In this document: positions 1 to 9,462 of the stretch, piece by piece | How positions within the stretch are numbered: the stretch's first letter is position 1 | How the letters are laid out: the number at the start of each line of letters is the position of its first letter | NCBI RefSeq assembly: GCF_039822265.1 | Contig: NZ_JBAJEX010000005.1 | Location: 62,001-126,000, forward strand | Direction: 5' to 3' | From: Thiobacter sp. AK1 | GTDB lineage: Bacteria; Pseudomonadota; Gammaproteobacteria; Burkholderiales; Thiobacteraceae | DNA: 64,000 bases | Program-made: the position numbers and the translations under genes | Notes under the pieces: generated by a model | Database searches by the model: none | What the model was told of the DNA's origin: nothing | Seen by the model: only the letters and a program-made list of their open reading frames with translations

Positions 1-184
1 GATCGATGGACAGCGCATCCCCCGTGCGCAGGCCCGAGGGAATCCAGATGAGGCTAGGGAAGTAGAGCAGCCGGGGCTCGGGAGCGATCAGGGTGAGCTC
101 CACGTGGGGTGCGCGCGCACGCAGTTCACGCACCGCGGTGAGGGCGGCGAAACCGCTGCCGATGATGCTCACGCGTCGGCTCAT
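1..184 (-). CDS. FAD/NAD(P)-dependent oxidoreductase, N-terminal fragment
   Basis: The first 61 residues of a flavoprotein whose remainder lies beyond the left edge. Residues 5-21 form a Rossmann beta-alpha unit with GSGFAA at 9-14 (dinucleotide-binding GxGxxA), followed by a strand ending ELTLIAPE-like (residues 29-36), as in sulfide:quinone reductase and type II NADH dehydrogenase relatives. The ATG overlaps the cydX stop in an ATGA, so it is translationally coupled to the bd oxidase operon. Inference: it may feed electrons to quinone for the oxidase. The substrate cannot be told from this fragment. Confidence 0.75.
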   Translation of the reverse strand, partial: MSRRVSIIGSGFAALTAVRELRARAPHVELTLIAPEPRLLYFPSLIWIPSGLRTGDALSID

Positions 185-306
185 TGGCTCGCCTGCTTGC
201 GCTTTTGCTCGTCCGTGGCGCATTCCTTGGCGTCACACATCATGGCGCTCAGGGCCGCAAGCAGCACGGCCATGGTGACCCCCAGTATCCAGGCGAAATA
301 CCACAT
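181..306 (-). CDS. cydX: Cytochrome bd oxidase small subunit CydX
   Basis: A 41-residue single-span membrane protein that begins MWYFAWILG, the hallmark of CydX/CbdX, followed by a hydrophobic helix to about residue 23 and a charged tail (KECATDEQKRK). CydX subunits stabilise the haem b595/d site of CydAB in the inner membrane. The gene lies 15 bp after cydB, the usual place, and its stop overlaps the start of the flavoprotein gene. The N-terminal motif and position make this call firm despite the small size. Confidence 0.93.
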   Translation of the reverse strand: MWYFAWILGVTMAVLLAALSAMMCDAKECATDEQKRKQASQ

Positions 307-321
307 GGCGTTCTCCTTTGC

Positions 322-1461
322 TCAGTAAACCGATTTGTCGTGGGTGCGGATGTAGTCCGTGGTCACCTTGCCCCACATGACCGTGTAGGCCCAGGCGGTG
401 TAGAACACGATGAGGGGCATGAACACCACCGTCGCACCCAGCATCAGGCCCAGGGTCAGGGGTGAAGACACGCTGTCCCACACCGTGAGGCTGGAACGCG
501 GGTCCAGGGACGAGGGCATGACGAAGGGGAACATGGACACGCCGGCGGTGCCGATGATGGCCGCGCAGGTCACGCTGGAGGCGACGAAGGCCAGCCCCGG
601 CCGGTTGCGCCAGGCGAACAAAAGCCCCAAGGCGCCGGCGAGGAAGGCGGTGGTGGGCACGAAGCGGGTCCAGGGATAATGGCCGTAATTGGCCAGCCAA
701 GCACCGGCCTCGCGCACCACCGTCTTGTCCAGAGGATCGGGCATGGCATTGGGATTCACCGTGCTGGTGATGACGTAGCCGTCGATGCCCTTACTCAGCC
801 ATAAGCCGGCCAGCCCGAAGGTGATCAAGGTGAGGGCCCCGAAGATCAGGCTCGCCACGCGGGTGCGGCGGTAGATATCGCCCTCACTGCGCATCATCAG
901 GTAATTTGCGCCCTGGAAGGTAAGCATGGACAGGCTCACCACACCGGCGAGCAGGCCGAAGGGATTGAGCAGTTGCCAGAAGCTGCCGGTATAGGTGGAC
1001 ACCAGGCTGTCGTCGAAGCGGAACGGCACACCCTGCAGGAGATTGCCGAAGGCCACGCCGAAGATGATGGGCGGCACCGCCCCGCCGACGAACAGACCCC
1101 AGTCCCACGTGGCGCGCCAGGTAGGGTTCTGGATCTTGGATCGGTAATCGAAGCCAACCGGCCGGAAAAAGAGCGCCCACAGGGCCGCCATCATGGCCCA
1201 GTAGAAGCCGGAGAAGGCGGTGGCATACACCAGCGGCCAAGCAGCGAAGATGGCGCCGCCGGCGGTGATGAACCAGACCTGGTTGCCATCCCAGTGGGGC
1301 GCGACGGTATTGATCACCGCGCGCCGTTCCAGGTCGTTTCTGCCCACGAAGGGCAGCAGCGTGCCCACGCCCATGTCGTGGCCGTCCATGATGGCGAAGC
1401 CCACCAAGAGCACGCCTACCAGCAGCCACCAGATCAGTTTCAGGGTTGCGTATTCCAGCAT
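322..1461 (-). CDS. cydB: Cytochrome bd ubiquinol oxidase subunit II (CydB)
   Basis: A 379-residue polytopic inner-membrane protein, the same length as E. coli CydB, pairing with CydA to oxidise quinol and reduce O2 to water. It opens MLEYATLKLIWWLLVGVLL and contains the GFAIMDGHDMGVG stretch near residues 20-32 and FRPVGFDYR near 95-103, both typical of CydB. The reading frame stays open 29 codons upstream, but the ATG at 1461 matches the family start and lies 10 bp after cydA with a purine-rich site (GAGGAAA) before it. Translationally it follows cydA and precedes cydX. Confidence 0.97.
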   Translation of the reverse strand: MLEYATLKLIWWLLVGVLLVGFAIMDGHDMGVGTLLPFVGRNDLERRAVINTVAPHWDGNQVWFITAGGAIFAAWPLVYATAFSGFYWAMMAALWALFFRPVGFDYRSKIQNPTWRATWDWGLFVGGAVPPIIFGVAFGNLLQGVPFRFDDSLVSTYTGSFWQLLNPFGLLAGVVSLSMLTFQGANYLMMRSEGDIYRRTRVASLIFGALTLITFGLAGLWLSKGIDGYVITSTVNPNAMPDPLDKTVVREAGAWLANYGHYPWTRFVPTTAFLAGALGLLFAWRNRPGLAFVASSVTCAAIIGTAGVSMFPFVMPSSLDPRSSLTVWDSVSSPLTLGLMLGATVVFMPLIVFYTAWAYTVMWGKVTTDYIRTHDKSVY

Positions 1462-1471
1462 GGTTTTCTCC

Positions 1472-3064
1472 TCAGATCTTGGCCGCGGGTGCCGTGGCAG
1501 GCACCGCGCCGCCGCCGGTTTTTTCGTGGTGGTATTTACCGAGCCCAAGGCTGGAAGGCCCGAGCCGCGCGTACTTCACCATCAGATAAAGCTCGATCAC
1601 CAAAAGCAGCGTGTAGAAGCCGATGAAGCCGGCCAGCGAGCCGTAGATCGCCCCGGGGGTCAGATTGGACACGGACAGATGGGTGGGCAGCACACCGTAG
1701 ATGGTCCAAGGCTGGCGGCCATACTCCGCCACGAACCAGCCCAGCTCTGCGGCGATCCAGGGCATGGGAATGAACCACAGGGCCCATTTGAGCAGCCAGG
1801 TCTTGCTGATGAAGGTGCCCTTGACCGAGTAGTAAAGCGCCAGGGTGAACAGGGCGAGGAAGGCAAAGCCCAGCGCCACCATCAGGCGAAAGCTCCAAAA
1901 CAGGGGCGCGACGCGCGGGATGGTGTCCTCCACCGCCTGCTGGATCATCTCCGGCGTGGCCTTCGACACATCGGGTGTGTATTTCTTGAGCAGCAGGCCG
2001 AAACCCAGGTCGTCCTTGTGCGCTTCGAACGTTGCCAGCGCCTGCTGATCGTTCTTGTCGCGCCGCAGCCGCTCCAGGGCACCCACGGCGAGGATGCCGC
2101 GCTCGATCCGCGCCCGGTTCTTCTCCTTGATCTCATCGATGCCGGGCAGGGTCTGGCTCACCGAGCGCGTGCCGATCAGGCCCAGCAAATAGGGAATCTT
2201 GATCTCGTAGTCGTTGCGCTGGGCGTCCTGATTGGGCAGGGCGAACAGCACGAAGGGCGCCGGCGCCGGCTCGGTGTGCCACATGGCCTCGATGGCCGCC
2301 ATCTTGGTCTGCTGCGCCTCGCCCACGGTGTAGCCGGACTCATCCCCCAGCACGATCACCGACAGCGCGGAGGCAAAACCGAAACCGGCGGCGATGCGGA
2401 AGGAGCGGCGCGCGAATTCCAGATCCCGGCCTTTGAGCAGATACCAGCTGGAAATCCCCAGCACGAACAGGGAGGCGGTCACGTAACCGGCGGAGACCGT
2501 GTGCACGAACTTGGCCTGGGCATCCGGGTTGAACACCACGGCCCAGAAGTCGGTCATCTCCATGCGCATGGTGGTGAAGGAGAACGCCGCGCCCACGGGA
2601 TTCTGCATCCAGCCGTTGGCGATCAGGATCCACAGCGCAGAGAGGTTGGAGCCCACCGCCATCAGCACCGTCACCAGGAAGTGCTGCCACTTGTTGAGGC
2701 GCTCCCAGCCGAAGAAGAACAGGCCGATGAAGGTGGATTCCAGAAAGAATGCCATCAGCCCTTCAATGGCCAGCGGCGCGCCGAAGATGTCCCCCACGTA
2801 GTGGGAGTAATAGGCCCAGTTGGTGCCGAACTGGAATTCCATGGTGATGCCGGTGGTCACCCCCAGGGCGAAGTTGATGCCGAACAGCTTGCCCCAGAAC
2901 TTCACCATGTCCTTGTACACCGGCCGTCCGGTGATAACGTAGGTGAGCTCCATGATCACCAGGATGAAGGCAAGCCCCAAGGTGAGGGGCACGAACAGGA
3001 AGTGATACAGCGCCGTGACGGCGAACTGCAGGCGCGACAAATCGACGAGTTCTTCGGTCAGCAT
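1472..3064 (-). CDS. cydA: Cytochrome bd ubiquinol oxidase subunit I (CydA)
   Basis: A 530-residue subunit I carrying haems b558, b595 and d and the quinol site. Visible marks are His21 in LYHFLF (equivalent to E. coli His19, haem ligand), the long hydrophilic Q-loop around residues 255-370 (L-type, like E. coli rather than Bacillus), and EYGRQPW near residue 448, diagnostic of the family. The frame allows a GTG at 3070, but that codon overlaps the AAGGAG ribosome site, so ATG at 3064 is chosen. It lies 9 bp after cydP in the same operon. Confidence 0.98.
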   Translation of the reverse strand: MLTEELVDLSRLQFAVTALYHFLFVPLTLGLAFILVIMELTYVITGRPVYKDMVKFWGKLFGINFALGVTTGITMEFQFGTNWAYYSHYVGDIFGAPLAIEGLMAFFLESTFIGLFFFGWERLNKWQHFLVTVLMAVGSNLSALWILIANGWMQNPVGAAFSFTTMRMEMTDFWAVVFNPDAQAKFVHTVSAGYVTASLFVLGISSWYLLKGRDLEFARRSFRIAAGFGFASALSVIVLGDESGYTVGEAQQTKMAAIEAMWHTEPAPAPFVLFALPNQDAQRNDYEIKIPYLLGLIGTRSVSQTLPGIDEIKEKNRARIERGILAVGALERLRRDKNDQQALATFEAHKDDLGFGLLLKKYTPDVSKATPEMIQQAVEDTIPRVAPLFWSFRLMVALGFAFLALFTLALYYSVKGTFISKTWLLKWALWFIPMPWIAAELGWFVAEYGRQPWTIYGVLPTHLSVSNLTPGAIYGSLAGFIGFYTLLLVIELYLMVKYARLGPSSLGLGKYHHEKTGGGAVPATAPAAKI

Positions 3065-3073
3065 GGGCACTCC

Positions 3074-3235
3074 TTATTGCGCAGGCTTAACGGTGAGATG
3101 ACGGGCGATGGCCTCGGCGTCTGGCTTAGCAGTCCCGCCGCTGAAGAAGGCGAAATAGAGCCCGGCGATCAAGGCAAGCTTCACCACCAGCGCGACGGCA
3201 ATTTCCAAGACCAAGGGATTGCGGGGAATTTTCAT
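3074..3235 (-). CDS. cydP: Cytochrome bd small subunit CydP
   Basis: A 53-residue protein with one membrane helix (about residues 10-31, LEIAVALVVKLALIAGLYFA) and a soluble tail. It matches my knowledge of the proteobacterial family named CydP, encoded just before cydA. The start ATG at 3235 follows a strong GAAGGAGGTG site, while the frame further upstream carries no initiation signal. It is the first gene of the operon behind the sigma54-type promoter at 3263-3278. The role in oxidase assembly or activity is inferred from family and context. Confidence 0.82.
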   Translation of the reverse strand: MKIPRNPLVLEIAVALVVKLALIAGLYFAFFSGGTAKPDAEAIARHLTVKPAQ

Positions 3236-3262
3236 GGGCACCTCCTTCGTGGCAACTGACAT

Positions 3263-3278
3263 TGCAAAGACCGTGCCA
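3263..3278 (-). promoter_or_regulatory. Sigma54 (-24/-12) promoter of the cyd operon
   Basis: Read on the minus strand the sequence is TGGCACGGTCTTTGCA, preceded by T, matching every fixed base of the sigma54 consensus YTGGCACGrNNNTTGCW. The invariant GG and GC dinucleotides are 10 bases apart. The predicted transcript would start near 3252, leaving about 16 nt to the cydP ATG and its GGAGG site. The divergently encoded neighbour is a sigma54 activator, which supports the call. Confidence 0.85.
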
Positions 3279-3311
3279 ATGGCGGCAACGACCCTACACC
3301 GAGTATAGACA

Positions 3312-3347
3312 TGCGATAAATCAATGACTTGCGACATATCGCCGCAG
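3312..3347. promoter_or_regulatory. Possible activator binding region upstream of the cyd promoter
   Basis: Two direct TGCGA half-sites lie at 3312-3316 and 3330-3334, and the second begins a loose dyad, TGCGACATATCGCCGCA, whose ends TGCG and CGCA are complementary. The region is about 60-95 bp upstream of the predicted cyd transcript start, a plausible distance for an enhancer bound by the adjacent sigma54 activator. No binding consensus is known to me for this regulator, so this is only a candidate. Confidence 0.3.
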
Positions 3348-3422
3348 GCGGAAAGAAGCCGTACCGCCATTAATGTCAGTCATTCCCTTGATGAGTGCCA
3401 TTTTTGGCAGTACCATCGCGGC

Positions 3423-4700
3423 ATGCGCCAGCTGCAGGAACTGATCAGTTTTCTGGAAACCCAGCCCGATCCGCAGATCGTGATGGACGCCGATTACCGC
3501 ATCGTGGCGGCCAACGCGGCCTACCGCCGCCACTACGGGCAGGGCGAGGTGGTGGGCAAGACCTGCTACGCGGTGTCCCATGGTTATGACAAGCCCTGCG
3601 ACCAATGCGGCGAGTCCTGTCCCCTGGCCGCCAGCCGCGCCAGCGGCGAGCCGGCGCGGGTGCTGCATCTGCACCACACGCCCCACGGCGAGGAACACGT
3701 GGACGTGCTGCTCACCCCGGTACGCGACGCGCGCGGCCGCATCACCCATTTCGTGGAACGCATGCAGGTGGTGCGCGAGGCGAGCAGCCTGCCGGCGCAG
3801 CGGGGACTGGTGGGCAAGTCGCCCGCTTTCAACCGCATGCTGGAGCTCATACGCCGCGTTGCCCCTTCCAACACCACCGCCCTGCTGCTGGGGGAATCCG
3901 GCACCGGCAAGGAACTGGTGGCCCAGGCCATCCACGAGCACAGCCCGCGCCGCGACGGTCCCTTCGTGGTGGTGGAATGTTCGGGCCTCACCGAGACGCT
4001 GTTCGAGAGCGAACTGTTCGGCTACGAGAAAGGCGCCTTCACCGGTGCCAACCAGCGCAAGATCGGTCTGGTGGAGGCCGCCGCCGGCGGCACCCTGTTC
4101 CTGGACGAGGTGGGCGACATTCCCCTCTCCCTGCAGGTGAAGCTGCTCAGGCTATTGGAGACGGGCACCTTCCGCCGGGTGGGCGGGGTGGAGACCCTGC
4201 GTGCCGATTTCCGTCTGGTGGCTGCCACCCACCGGGAACTCAAGGCCATGGTGGAGCGCGGCGCCTTTCGCACCGATCTCTATTACCGCTTAAGCGTGTT
4301 CCCCATCGGGTTACCTCCCTTGCGGGAACGGCGCGAGGACATCCTGTTGCTCGCCGAAACCTTGGCCGCGCGTCTTGCCCCCGAGCGCAAACCGACCCTG
4401 AGTGCCGGCTTTCGCGAACGGCTGCTCGCCCACGACTTCCCGGGCAATGTGCGGGAGCTGCGCAACATCATGGAACGCGCCTTGCTCATGGCCGATGGCG
4501 ACACCCTGCTGCCGGAACACCTGCCGCCGGAAGTGGGCGCACAGCCGCCTGCGCCGGTGGTGGAGGAAATCGTGCCCCTGGCCACGGCGGAGCTGCGCTA
4601 TCTCCAGTGGGCCCTGGCCCACCACGACGGCGACCGCAAGTCCCTCGCCCGCAAGCTGGGCATCAGCGAGCGCACCCTCTATCGCAAGCTGGCGGGCTGA
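3423..4700 (+). CDS. Sigma54-dependent transcriptional activator with PAS sensor
   Basis: A 425-residue enhancer-binding protein. Residues ~5-120 form a PAS domain carrying Cys48, Cys59, Cys62 and Cys66 (a CxxCxxxC cluster), which could hold a metal or Fe-S centre or act as a redox switch. The AAA+ domain has Walker A GESGTGKE near 158, the sigma54 loop EKGAFTGAN near 203 and Walker [12 protein letters not shown] near 222. The C-terminus (about 385-424) is a Fis-type helix-turn-helix ([16 protein letters not shown]). The frame is open 33 codons upstream, but the ATG at 3423 gives the normal start of the PAS. It is divergent from cydP and probably activates that operon, perhaps in response to oxygen, NO or redox state. 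Confidence 0.92.
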   Translation: MRQLQELISFLETQPDPQIVMDADYRIVAANAAYRRHYGQGEVVGKTCYAVSHGYDKPCDQCGESCPLAASRASGEPARVLHLHHTPHGEEHVDVLLTPVRDARGRITHFVERMQVVREASSLPAQRGLVGKSPAFNRMLELIRRVAPSNTTALLLGESGTGKELVAQAIHEHSPRRDGPFVVVECSGLTETLFESELFGYEKGAFTGANQRKIGLVEAAAGGTLFLDEVGDIPLSLQVKLLRLLETGTFRRVGGVETLRADFRLVAATHRELKAMVERGAFRTDLYYRLSVFPIGLPPLRERREDILLLAETLAARLAPERKPTLSAGFRERLLAHDFPGNVRELRNIMERALLMADGDTLLPEHLPPEVGAQPPAPVVEEIVPLATAELRYLQWALAHHDGDRKSLARKLGISERTLYRKLAG

Positions 4701-4716
4701 AGCCAGGCGGCGCCGC

Positions 4717-7700
4717 TCAATGAAAATCCCGCGAGCGCACCGCGAGCTGCCCCAACAGCTCGCTCAAGTCCATCAGCCGCCCGGCCACCAGGTGCACCAC
4801 CTCCCCCTGCCGTTCCAGCCGGCCGGCGACGGCGAGCAGCTTTGATTGCAACAATTCGCGCCGCTGCCTTTCCGCCACGGATTTCCACACCACCACGTTC
4901 ACGTGGCCGGTCTCGTCTTCCAGGGTGAGAAAGATCACGCCGCTGGCGGTGTCCGGCCGCTGACGGTTGATGACCAGCCCCACGGCGCGGGCGAATCTGC
5001 CGTCCGGCAGCGCACGAATCCGTTCCGCGGTGAGCATGCGCCGCTCGTCCAAGACGGGGCGCAACAGGGCGAGGGGATGCCGGCCCAGGGTGAGGCCGAG
5101 GCTTGCATAGTCGGCCACCAGGTCCTCGGCCTCGCTGGGCGGCGGAAAGGTCACCGGCTCTTCTTGCCGGGCCGCGTCGCGAAACAGGGGTGGCCGTTCC
5201 TCGATGCCGGCCACAGCCCAGAAGACCTGCCGGCGATGGCCGCCCAAAGCCGCCAGCGCGCCGGCGGCGGCCAGGGCCTGAAGGTCGCGCCGGTCGAGAC
5301 GCGCGCGACGGGCCATATCTTCCACGTCGTTCAAAGGGGCGGCAGTGCGCGCAGCGATGAGGCGCTCGGCACCGGCACGGGAAAGCCCCCGCACCATGTT
5401 GAGCCCGAGGCGCAGGGCGGGCGCCGCCTGCCCTTCACGCTCTTTCTGCGGGGAAGAAGCCGTGGCATGCTCCAGCGTGCACTCCCATGCACTCAGCCTC
5501 ACGTCCACCGGCCGCACTTCCACCCCATGCCGCCGCGCGTCCTGCACCAGTTGCGCCGGTGCATAAAAGCCCATGGGCTGGCTATTGAGCAAGGCGCAGG
5601 TGAAAGCCGCAGGCTCGTGGCATTTGAGCCAGGCGGAGACGTACACCAAAAGCGCGAAACTCGCGGCATGGGATTCGGGAAAGCCATACTCGCCAAAGCC
5701 GAGAATCTGCTGGTAGATGCTGCGCGCGAAGTCTTCCGTGTAGCCGCGCTCACGCATGCCTTCGATCAGCTTTGCCTCGAAGTGGGCAAGCCCCCCGCGC
5801 CGCTTCCAAGCCGCCATGGAGCGGCGCAGCTGATCCGCCTCGCCCGGGGTGAAGCCGGCGGCCACCATGGCGATTTGCATCACCTGTTCCTGGAAGATGG
5901 GCACGCCCAGGGTGCGTTCCAGCACCGCCTTCACCGCCGCCGAGGGATAGCTCACCGGTTCCAGTCCCTGGCGCCGGCGCAGATAGGGATGCACCATGCC
6001 GCCCTGGATGGGACCAGGCCGCACGATGGCCACCTGGATCACCAGATCGTAGAAACAGCGCGGCTTCATGCGCGGCAGCATGGCCATCTGGGCGCGGGAT
6101 TCGATCTGGAACACACCCATGGTGTCGGCCCGCTGGATCATTTCATACACCCGGGGATCTTCCGGCGGGATGTCGGCCAGGGTCAGGGACCGCCCCCGCC
6201 AGGCGCTCACCCCCTCCAGCGCGCGGCGGATGGCGGTAAGCATGCCCAGCGCCAGCACGTCGATTTTGAGCAGCCCCAGGGCGTCCAGATCGTCCTTGTC
6301 CCACTGGATCACCGTGCGCGCCGGCATGGCCGCGTTCTCGATGGGCACCAGGCGCGAGAGTGCATCGCGGCTGATCACCAAGCCCCCCACGTGCTGGGAA
6401 AGATGGCGGGGAAAGCCTATGAGTTCGTTCACCAGGGCGATGAGCAGGCGGATGCGGGGATGGTCCGGATCGAAGCCAGCCTCCCGCAACCGTTCCGGCA
6501 GAACCTGGTGGCCATCCCACCAGGCGAGGTTCTTCGCCAGCCGGTCCACCTGGTCCGGCGCGAGCCCCAAGGCCCGGCCCACATCGCGCATGGCACTTTT
6601 GGGCCGGTAGGTGATCACCGCCGCCGCCAGGGCGGCGCGGCTGCGCCCGTACTTGGCGTAGAGATACTGGATCACTTCCTCACGCCGCTCGTGTTCGAAA
6701 TCCACGTCGATGTCCGGCGGCTCGTTGCGCTCGCGGGAGATGAAGCGCTCGAACAGCATCTCCATGCGCGCGGGGTCCACCTCGGTGATGCCCAGCGCGT
6801 AGCACACCGCGGAATTGGCCGCGCTGCCGCGCCCCTGGCAGAGGATGCCGCGTTCTTTCGCGAAGGCGACGATGTCGTGCACGGTGAGGAAATAGGGTTC
6901 GTAGGCGAGCTCGGCGATCAGGGCGAGCTCGTGTTCCACCAGCGCCCGCACCTTGTCCGGCACGCCCGCGGGATAGCGTCGGCGCAGGCCCGCCTCGGTC
7001 AGGTGACGCAGATGGCTTTGCGCCGTTTCTCCCGCCGGCACCAGCTCGCGGGGATATTCGTAGCGCAGGCTGTCCAGGGAAAACGTGCAGCGTTCAGCCA
7101 CCCGTAGCGTCTCCGCCAGCAGTTCCGGGGGATAGAGTTTCGCCAACCGCGCGCGCGGCCGCAGATGGCGTTCGCCGTTGGGAAAGAGGGCAAGACCGGC
7201 CTCCTTCACCGGCACGCCGAGACGGATGGCGGTGAGGGTGTCCTGCAGGGCACGTCGGCTGCGCACGTGCATGTGCACATCCCCCGCCGCCACCAGGGGC
7301 AGCCGGCAGCTCTGGGCGAGCCACTGGGCCTGCTCCAAGCGCTGCGCGTCATCGGCTCCGAGCAAGCGCTCGTAGGCGATCCAGCAGGCGCCGGGAAAAC
7401 GCTCGGCCAGCCAGCCCACATCCTGCGGCTGTGTTTCCGCATCCGGCAACAGCAGCGCGAGGCAATCGGCCAATCCGTGTTCCAGAGCGGATCGCTGCAG
7501 AAAATAGCGGCCCTTCTCCGCCGCCCTGCGGCCCTGGGTGATGAGTTGGGAGAGATTGCCGTAGCCGTCGCGGTTCGTGGCGAGCAATACCAGACGCGGA
7601 CCGTCGGCGAGTTTGATTTCGCTGCCGATGATGAGCTTGAGCCCGGCCGCCTTTGCCGCCACGTGGGCGCGCACCACGCCGGCCAGCGAGCACTCGTCGG

Positions 7701-7824
7701 TGATCGCCAACGCCGCGTAGCCCAGCTCATGGGCGCGGGCGACCAGTTCCTCCGGCTGCGAGGCGCCGCGCAGGAAGCTGAAGTTGCTGAGGCAGTGGAG
7801 TTCGGCGTAGGGGGGCAGGGTCAT
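4717..7824 (-). CDS. dnaE2: Error-prone DNA polymerase III alpha subunit DnaE2 (ImuC)
   Basis: A 1035-residue C-family polymerase that carries out translesion, mutagenic synthesis after DNA damage. It starts with a PHP domain ([15 protein letters not shown], residues 5-19) and carries the catalytic [13 protein letters not shown] segment and the [17 protein letters not shown] loop; an OB-fold follows near the C-terminus. Its length is that of DnaE2 rather than the longer replicative DnaE. The ATG at 7824 is preferred to an upstream TTG at 7848 because family members begin with the PHP sequence. It is the last gene of imuA-imuB-dnaE2, but 186 bp of repeat-like DNA separates it from imuB. Confidence 0.95.
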   Translation of the reverse strand: MTLPPYAELHCLSNFSFLRGASQPEELVARAHELGYAALAITDECSLAGVVRAHVAAKAAGLKLIIGSEIKLADGPRLVLLATNRDGYGNLSQLITQGRRAAEKGRYFLQRSALEHGLADCLALLLPDAETQPQDVGWLAERFPGACWIAYERLLGADDAQRLEQAQWLAQSCRLPLVAAGDVHMHVRSRRALQDTLTAIRLGVPVKEAGLALFPNGERHLRPRARLAKLYPPELLAETLRVAERCTFSLDSLRYEYPRELVPAGETAQSHLRHLTEAGLRRRYPAGVPDKVRALVEHELALIAELAYEPYFLTVHDIVAFAKERGILCQGRGSAANSAVCYALGITEVDPARMEMLFERFISRERNEPPDIDVDFEHERREEVIQYLYAKYGRSRAALAAAVITYRPKSAMRDVGRALGLAPDQVDRLAKNLAWWDGHQVLPERLREAGFDPDHPRIRLLIALVNELIGFPRHLSQHVGGLVISRDALSRLVPIENAAMPARTVIQWDKDDLDALGLLKIDVLALGMLTAIRRALEGVSAWRGRSLTLADIPPEDPRVYEMIQRADTMGVFQIESRAQMAMLPRMKPRCFYDLVIQVAIVRPGPIQGGMVHPYLRRRQGLEPVSYPSAAVKAVLERTLGVPIFQEQVMQIAMVAAGFTPGEADQLRRSMAAWKRRGGLAHFEAKLIEGMRERGYTEDFARSIYQQILGFGEYGFPESHAASFALLVYVSAWLKCHEPAAFTCALLNSQPMGFYAPAQLVQDARRHGVEVRPVDVRLSAWECTLEHATASSPQKEREGQAAPALRLGLNMVRGLSRAGAERLIAARTAAPLNDVEDMARRARLDRRDLQALAAAGALAALGGHRRQVFWAVAGIEERPPLFRDAARQEEPVTFPPPSEAEDLVADYASLGLTLGRHPLALLRPVLDERRMLTAERIRALPDGRFARAVGLVINRQRPDTASGVIFLTLEDETGHVNVVVWKSVAERQRRELLQSKLLAVAGRLERQGEVVHLVAGRLMDLSELLGQLAVRSRDFH

Positions 7825-7847
7825 CGCGAAACAGGCTTTTTTCTTCA

Positions 7848-8005
7848 ACGCAGAGGACGCGGAAGGAACGGAGGGCGCAGAGATTTTTTTGGTTTCTTTG
7901 TGTGCCTTCGTGCTCTTTGCGCTCTTCGCCTTTCACACTTTTACCTCTGTGTCCTCCGCGACCTCCGCGTTTCATGCTTTTACCCCCCCCCGACCTCTGC
8001 GTTTC
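7848..8005. repeat. Degenerate purine/pyrimidine repeat between imuB and dnaE2
   Basis: One strand carries ACGCAGAGGACGCGGA (7848-7863) and GGCGCAGAG (about 7875-7883). The other orientation recurs as CCTCTGTGTCCTCCGCG followed by ACCTCCGCG (7944-7969) and ACCTCTGCG (about 7993-8001), with GTGCCTTCGTGCTCTTTGCG between. The blocks could pair into a large imperfect stem. Similar CAGAG-rich intergenic repeats are scattered in many proteobacteria as I recall. Nine consecutive C residues lie at 7983-7991. It holds no ORF I trust. Confidence 0.55.
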
Positions 8006-8010
8006 ACGCT

Positions 8011-9438
8011 TCACGCAAAAATCCCATGCAGGAACCACTTCTCCACCTCCGCCGCTTCGCGATACACCCAATAGCGCGGCCCGCCCACGGCTTCGGCGAC
8101 AAAGTAGTCACGCGCCACCGGGCGGCCGTCCCACCAGCCGGTTTCGATGCGTTCCGGCCCTGCCTCGATGCGCAGCGGTGCGCCCAGGTAGGGCCTGCCC
8201 TCCCGGCAGGCCAATGGTCGCGGACGGGGCAGCAGCCACAGGGGGCGGGAAGGTGCGCCCATCTGATGCGCCGCCCCGGGCTCGCCCGCCTTCATGGCCC
8301 GTTCGGGGCGGTGATCAGCCACGCACTCCAGGCTGTGCACCATGCCGTCACCCAGGCGTGCGCGCAGGCGTTCGATCAAGGCCGTGACGTGTTCCGCCTC
8401 GCTCTCCGCCGTCGGGAACAGTTCCAGGTTGCGCGGCTGGCAGGGCAGGATGTGCGCCGCCCGCAGGACGAGTTCCCGTACCGGCTGCGCCAGGCTCAGC
8501 CGTTCCAGACGCTCGCGCAAAAGATCGAGCAGGTGGCGAACGTCGCGGCGCGCGGTAACCAGTCCCACCGTCACCCGCGTGGGTGGAGCGTCGCCATGCA
8601 GGAGATCGAGCTGGAACTGCTCTACCCCCGCCTCGCGCCCACGCAGGAATCCTTCCAGCTCACTGAGCAGCCGTCGCGCAGCGAACAGCAGGGCATGGGT
8701 TTCCTGTACTTCCGCCGGCAATTCCAGCCGGGAGAGGAAACGGGGTGGCGGCGTGAACCAGGGACGGGGATCGGGGCGCTGCCCCAAGGCCATATCCAGT
8801 TCCTTGAGGAACGCCGCTCCGAAGCGCTGCTCCATCCCCCCACGCGGCAGGGCCAGGCAGTCACCCAGCGTGGTCACTCCCAGGGCCATCAGCAGATCGG
8901 CATGGGGCTGGGCCGCCTCGACCAGTTGCAGCGGCAGGGGGGCCAAGGCCTGCGCGAGTTGCGTAGGATCGAGGATCACCGAACAGCTGCCAGCGCGGGC
9001 CAACCAGGTGGCCGCCCGGGGAGTAGGGGCCACCGCACAGCGGGCGTGATAGCCCAAGGCGCGCACTTCCCTGGCAACCCGCTCCCGTAGCTTTTCTGCG
9101 CCACCGAAGAGTTTGCGGGAACCCGCGATCTCCAATAGCAGGCCGTCGCTTTCCAGGCTGACGTGGGGTGTGAACTGGCCGGCCCAGGCGGCCAGCCCCG
9201 CCAGCGCCGCCGCTTCCCGCCGAGGATCGCGCCGGCACACCAAGAGTTCCTGGCCCAAGGCGCGCGCCGCTTCCACTGGCATGCCGGGCCGTATCCCCAG
9301 CTTCTCCGCGGCGCGGCTAGCCATCAGCACCTGCGCCCGGCTGCCCGTCTCCGCCACCAGCACCGGACCGCAGCGTTCCAGCCCGCGCGTGAAAACCTCG
9401 AGGGGAAGCCAGGTCAGATGCAGCGCCAGCCACAGCAT
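8011..9438 (-). CDS. imuB: ImuB, Y-family polymerase-like mutasome protein
   Basis: A 475-residue Y-family DNA polymerase homologue. In known systems ImuB is catalytically dead and acts as the hub linking the beta clamp, ImuA and DnaE2. The sequence agrees: the N-terminal strand MLWLALHLTWLPLEVF lacks the acidic MDCFFA residue, and the usual SIDEAYLD motif is replaced by SLESDGLLLEIAGSRKLFGG near residues 95-114. The palm, fingers and little-finger regions follow. ATG at 9438 is chosen over a GTG three codons upstream. It starts 24 bp after imuA. Confidence 0.92.
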   Translation of the reverse strand: MLWLALHLTWLPLEVFTRGLERCGPVLVAETGSRAQVLMASRAAEKLGIRPGMPVEAARALGQELLVCRRDPRREAAALAGLAAWAGQFTPHVSLESDGLLLEIAGSRKLFGGAEKLRERVAREVRALGYHARCAVAPTPRAATWLARAGSCSVILDPTQLAQALAPLPLQLVEAAQPHADLLMALGVTTLGDCLALPRGGMEQRFGAAFLKELDMALGQRPDPRPWFTPPPRFLSRLELPAEVQETHALLFAARRLLSELEGFLRGREAGVEQFQLDLLHGDAPPTRVTVGLVTARRDVRHLLDLLRERLERLSLAQPVRELVLRAAHILPCQPRNLELFPTAESEAEHVTALIERLRARLGDGMVHSLECVADHRPERAMKAGEPGAAHQMGAPSRPLWLLPRPRPLACREGRPYLGAPLRIEAGPERIETGWWDGRPVARDYFVAEAVGGPRYWVYREAAEVEKWFLHGIFA

Positions 9439-9462
9439 AGAGGCCACGAATCTGCACCAAAC

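Noticed and set aside
1220-3259. Very long open frame on the plus strand across cydA and cydB
   Set aside because: It is antisense to two certain genes; its composition (His, Gln, Gly rich) is that of a high-GC shadow frame. Similar long frames opposite dnaE2, imuB, clpA and secD were discarded for the same reason.
3410-3425. Second sigma54-like GG-N10-GC match on the plus strand for the activator gene
   Set aside because: It overlaps the start codon; the transcript would begin inside the gene, and the TGGCAC part is poor.
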